Shown here piece after piece: positions 4,687 to 6,380 of a stretch of 6,380 bases of DNA. Under the pieces are notes generated by a model. It had not been told where the DNA came from. It saw only the letters and a program-made list of their open reading frames with translations, and did not search any database. This DNA comes from Thermoleophilia bacterium. GTDB lineage: Bacteria > Actinomycetota > Thermoleophilia > Gaiellales > SKUG01. Where the stretch lies: the NCBI GenBank assembly GCA_025964405.1, contig JAOPYW010000040.1, positions 1-6,380 of the forward strand, in the 5' to 3' direction. The position numbers were made by a program, and so were the translations under genes. Numbering within the stretch: the stretch's first letter is position 1; every line of letters begins with the position of its first letter.

Positions 4687-5448
4687 ATGCCGCGCACCGA
4701 GCCAACCGCCGAGCAGGTCGACGCCCCGCCGACACCGCCCACCGAGGCTGAATACGCCTTCTGGGTGAACACGCGCGTCGGCTGGTTCCACCGCGCCATC
4801 CGCATCCTCACCGGGTGGTTCTGGAACCACGGCTACCAGCTCCGCGCGTACGGCCAGGAGCACATCCCGCCGACCGGCGCCTTCCTGATGGTGCCCAACC
4901 ACTCCTCGTACACCGATCCCTTCGTCCAGGTGAAGGGGCAGGCGCGCGTGGTGCGGTTCATGGCCAAGTCGACGCTCTTCCACAACCCGCTCGCCCGCAG
5001 CGTCATCCGTGCCGGGGGTGGGTTCCCGGTGCGCCGAGGCCGCGGTGACGTCTTCGCGATGGAACTCGCGCGGCGCATGCTCCTCGACGGACAGGCCGTC
5101 GTCATGTATCCCGAGGGCACCCGGTTCCGGAAGTCGGCGCCCCTCGGGCAGCCACGCCGTGGTGCCGCCCGGTTGGTGCTCGAGCTCGGGGTACCGGTGG
5201 TGCCGGTCGCGACCTGGGGGAACAAGCAGCGCGAGGTCTACGGCCGCGCCTGGTGGCGCCGCCCGCGCGTGACGACGATCTACGGGCCCCTCATGCGGTT
5301 CACGGCAGGGGAGGCGACCCCGGAGCGCGTCGACCAGGTGCGTGACGAGATCTGGGCCGAGGTCGAGCGTCTCTACGACATCGCACGCGAGGTCGGTTCG
5401 CGGCCGCGTCGTCCCCGACGGTTCTCGGTGCCCGCCGCTGACGACTGA
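4687..5448 (+). CDS. plsC: 1-acyl-sn-glycerol-3-phosphate acyltransferase (PlsC/LPLAT family)
   Basis: Membrane-associated enzyme that acylates the sn-2 position of lysophosphatidate to give phosphatidate in phospholipid synthesis. The protein has 253 residues from the ATG at 4687. Acyltransferase blocks in order: NHSSYTDP at 71-78 (HX4D with H72 and D77), GGFPVRRG at 111-118 (substrate-binding Arg), YPEGTR at 141-146, and VPVVPVA at 169-175. The aromatic-rich N-terminal part (about 24-50) is probably the membrane-contacting helix. The C-terminus is a basic tail (RPRRPRR). Related enzymes acylating other lyso-lipids share these motifs, so the exact acceptor is inferred. An in-frame GTG at 4627 would add 20 residues but lies inside a strong hairpin and has no ribosome site. 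The ATG has only a weak GAGA upstream. The gene stands alone on this strand and converges on the mgtC-like gene. Confidence 0.92.
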   Translation: MPRTEPTAEQVDAPPTPPTEAEYAFWVNTRVGWFHRAIRILTGWFWNHGYQLRAYGQEHIPPTGAFLMVPNHSSYTDPFVQVKGQARVVRFMAKSTLFHNPLARSVIRAGGGFPVRRGRGDVFAMELARRMLLDGQAVVMYPEGTRFRKSAPLGQPRRGAARLVLELGVPVVPVATWGNKQREVYGRAWWRRPRVTTIYGPLMRFTAGEATPERVDQVRDEIWAEVERLYDIAREVGSRPRRPRRFSVPAADD

Positions 5449-5473
5449 CGACGGCTAGTCGGGGCCGCCGTCG
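5449..5473. terminator. Inverted repeat at the plsC/mgtC-like convergent junction
   Basis: CGACGGC (5449-5455) and GCCGTCG (5467-5473) form a perfect 7-bp stem with an 11-base loop. It starts on the base after the plsC stop codon and overlaps the last codons of the opposing gene. Such a position suits a shared bidirectional terminator for two genes separated by 6 bases. No T-tract is present on either side. Confidence 0.45.
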
Positions 5474-6189
5474 ATCGGGACCTCGTTCGCCGAGATCGAA
5501 TCCACGCCGTCGAGCAGCGCGAGGCGGCCGACCACGTCGCTGATGGAACTGTCGACGGGCAACGTGAGGTCGAATGCGAGGTTGCGACCGGGGTGGTCGC
5601 GCTGTGGCGTGCTCACCGTGAAGTTGCTGACGCCCCCGCTCACGTGCGCGATCGAGTCGAGCACGGATCCGATGGCTGCCGCCCCGTTCACGTGCATCAC
5701 CAGCGGCACCTGTTCCCCGCGGTTGCTGCGGTTGATGCGATGCGACACCTGACGAAGTCCGATCAGCACGAGGAGGATGAGCACCGTCGCCTCGATCGCG
5801 AGTTCGTAGTATCCGGCCCCGACCGCGAGGCCGATCGCAGCCATGATCCAGAGGCTCGCCGCCGTCGTGAGCCCGCGCACGCCGTCATCGCTGCGGAAGA
5901 TCGCGCCCGCGCCGAGGAAGCCGATGCCCGTCACGATCTGCGCAGCGATGCGGGTCGGATCGCTGTTGATGTTCGGCCGCGTGGCAGAGGAGATGTCGAC
6001 CGCCCACTCGCGGAAACCGTAGGCCGACACGATCGTGAAGGCCGCCGATCCCAGGCACACGAGGATGTGCGTGCGCAGCCCGGCGGTGCGGTCGCGCCAC
6101 TCGCGCTCCACACCGATGAGCCCCCCGAGCGCGACGGCCAGGGCCAGGCGGAGGAAGAGTTCGACTTCGCTGAGTTCGGGAGCCTTCAT
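5455..6189 (-). CDS. MgtC/SapB-family inner membrane protein
   Basis: Encodes 244 residues from the ATG at 6189. The N-terminal MgtC domain shows GGLIGVEREWRDRTAGLRTH (22-41), LVCLGSAAFT (43-52) and GIGFLGAGAIF (88-98), then GVRGLTTAASLW (103-114), the usual signature order. About five membrane helices are expected within residues 8-147. A soluble C-terminal domain (about 158-240) resembles the ACT-like domain of full-length MgtC proteins. In Salmonella and mycobacteria MgtC supports growth in low magnesium and in macrophages and affects ATP synthase. Environmental homologues are common and poorly understood, so the role here is open. The frame extends upstream to 6315, but that would run into the tRNA gene and give an unusual polar leader. 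The start at 6189 puts the protein directly at its first helix. It has no clear Shine-Dalgarno. Confidence 0.9.
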   Translation of the reverse strand: MKAPELSEVELFLRLALAVALGGLIGVEREWRDRTAGLRTHILVCLGSAAFTIVSAYGFREWAVDISSATRPNINSDPTRIAAQIVTGIGFLGAGAIFRSDDGVRGLTTAASLWIMAAIGLAVGAGYYELAIEATVLILLVLIGLRQVSHRINRSNRGEQVPLVMHVNGAAAIGSVLDSIAHVSGGVSNFTVSTPQRDHPGRNLAFDLTLPVDSSISDVVGRLALLDGVDSISANEVPIDGGPD

Positions 6190-6238
6190 GTGCTGGGGAG
6201 CTGTACCCTCGGGATGGGAAGTGGAATCGCACGCCGGG

Positions 6239-6267
6239 TTGCAGCCGCGGGCATCACTCGATATCAT
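6239..6267 (+). promoter_or_regulatory. Promoter of the initiator tRNA gene
   Basis: -35 TTGCAG (6239-6244), a spacer of 17, then -10 TATCAT (6262-6267, 5 of 6 matches). The predicted start at about 6273-6275 leaves a leader of only 4-6 bases before the mature tRNA, as is usual for tRNA genes. It lies in the 89-base gap shared with the divergent mgtC-like gene. Confidence 0.7.
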
Positions 6268-6278
6268 TCGTCCTACGA

Positions 6279-6352
<74 letters not shown>

Positions 6353-6360
6353 CTCTCGAA

Positions 6361-6380
6361 GGGTCCGCTTGCGCGGACCC
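6361..6380 (+). terminator. Terminator hairpin after tRNA-fMet
   Basis: GGGTCCGC (6361-6368) and GCGGACCC (6373-6380) form a perfect 8-bp GC-rich stem with loop TTGC, starting 8 bases past the tRNA. The window ends at the stem, so a following T-tract cannot be checked. Confidence 0.75.

Noticed and set aside
3866..4768. 300-codon plus-strand open frame across the middle region
   Set aside because: It runs out of frame through the small gene, hairpins and into plsC, has Arg/Pro/Ser-rich sequence and no ribosome site.
6196..6213. Possible minus-strand -10 (TACAGC) just upstream of the mgtC-like ATG
   Set aside because: It lacks the final T and no -35 lies at a proper distance, so it is too weak to call.

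Overview
The window reads as chromosomal DNA of a high-GC Gram-positive bacterium, most likely an actinobacterium. The evidence is a strong G/C preference at third codon positions, GTG starts, four-base start/stop overlaps, and an initiator tRNA of the actinobacterial type (C1 opposite U72, no encoded CCA). A deeper-branching class such as Thermoleophilia is possible, but the sequence alone does not settle it. I see no mobile element, CRISPR array or rRNA.

Left half (18-3919, minus strand): a compact three-gene starch/maltodextrin operon. Transcription probably starts near 3880-3884 from a recognisable promoter (-35 at 3914-3919, -10 at 3891-3896). Its start region carries a dyad that looks like a LacI-family operator. 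The first gene is a GH13 alpha-amylase/neopullulanase-type enzyme that may be secreted. It overlaps malQ (GH77 4-alpha-glucanotransferase) by 8 bases. malQ in turn overlaps, by GTGA, a gene for a small one-helix membrane protein with a predicted coiled coil and unknown role. Together the enzymes would cut starch-type glucans and disproportionate the resulting maltooligosaccharides.

Middle (3920-4686): about 770 bases with only one small gene. It holds a very strong hairpin (3946-3993), a recurring GGCCGTGC word, and an AT-rich island containing two direct copies of a 17-base motif 31 bases apart. One of these touches a TATACT -10 box. The box drives a short unrecognised gene (43 aa, 4195-4326) with a good Shine-Dalgarno. 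A third, inverted copy of the motif lies just past this gene. Several further stem-loops follow before plsC. This is the most interesting part of the window.

Right half (4687-6380): plsC (acylglycerol-phosphate acyltransferase, plus strand) converges on an MgtC/SapB-family membrane protein gene (minus strand) with only 6 bases between stop codons and an inverted repeat across the junction. Upstream of and divergent from the mgtC-like gene lies an initiator tRNA-Met gene with its own clear promoter and a perfect 8-bp terminator stem ending at the window edge.

All calls come from reading motifs and base patterns; no database search was possible.
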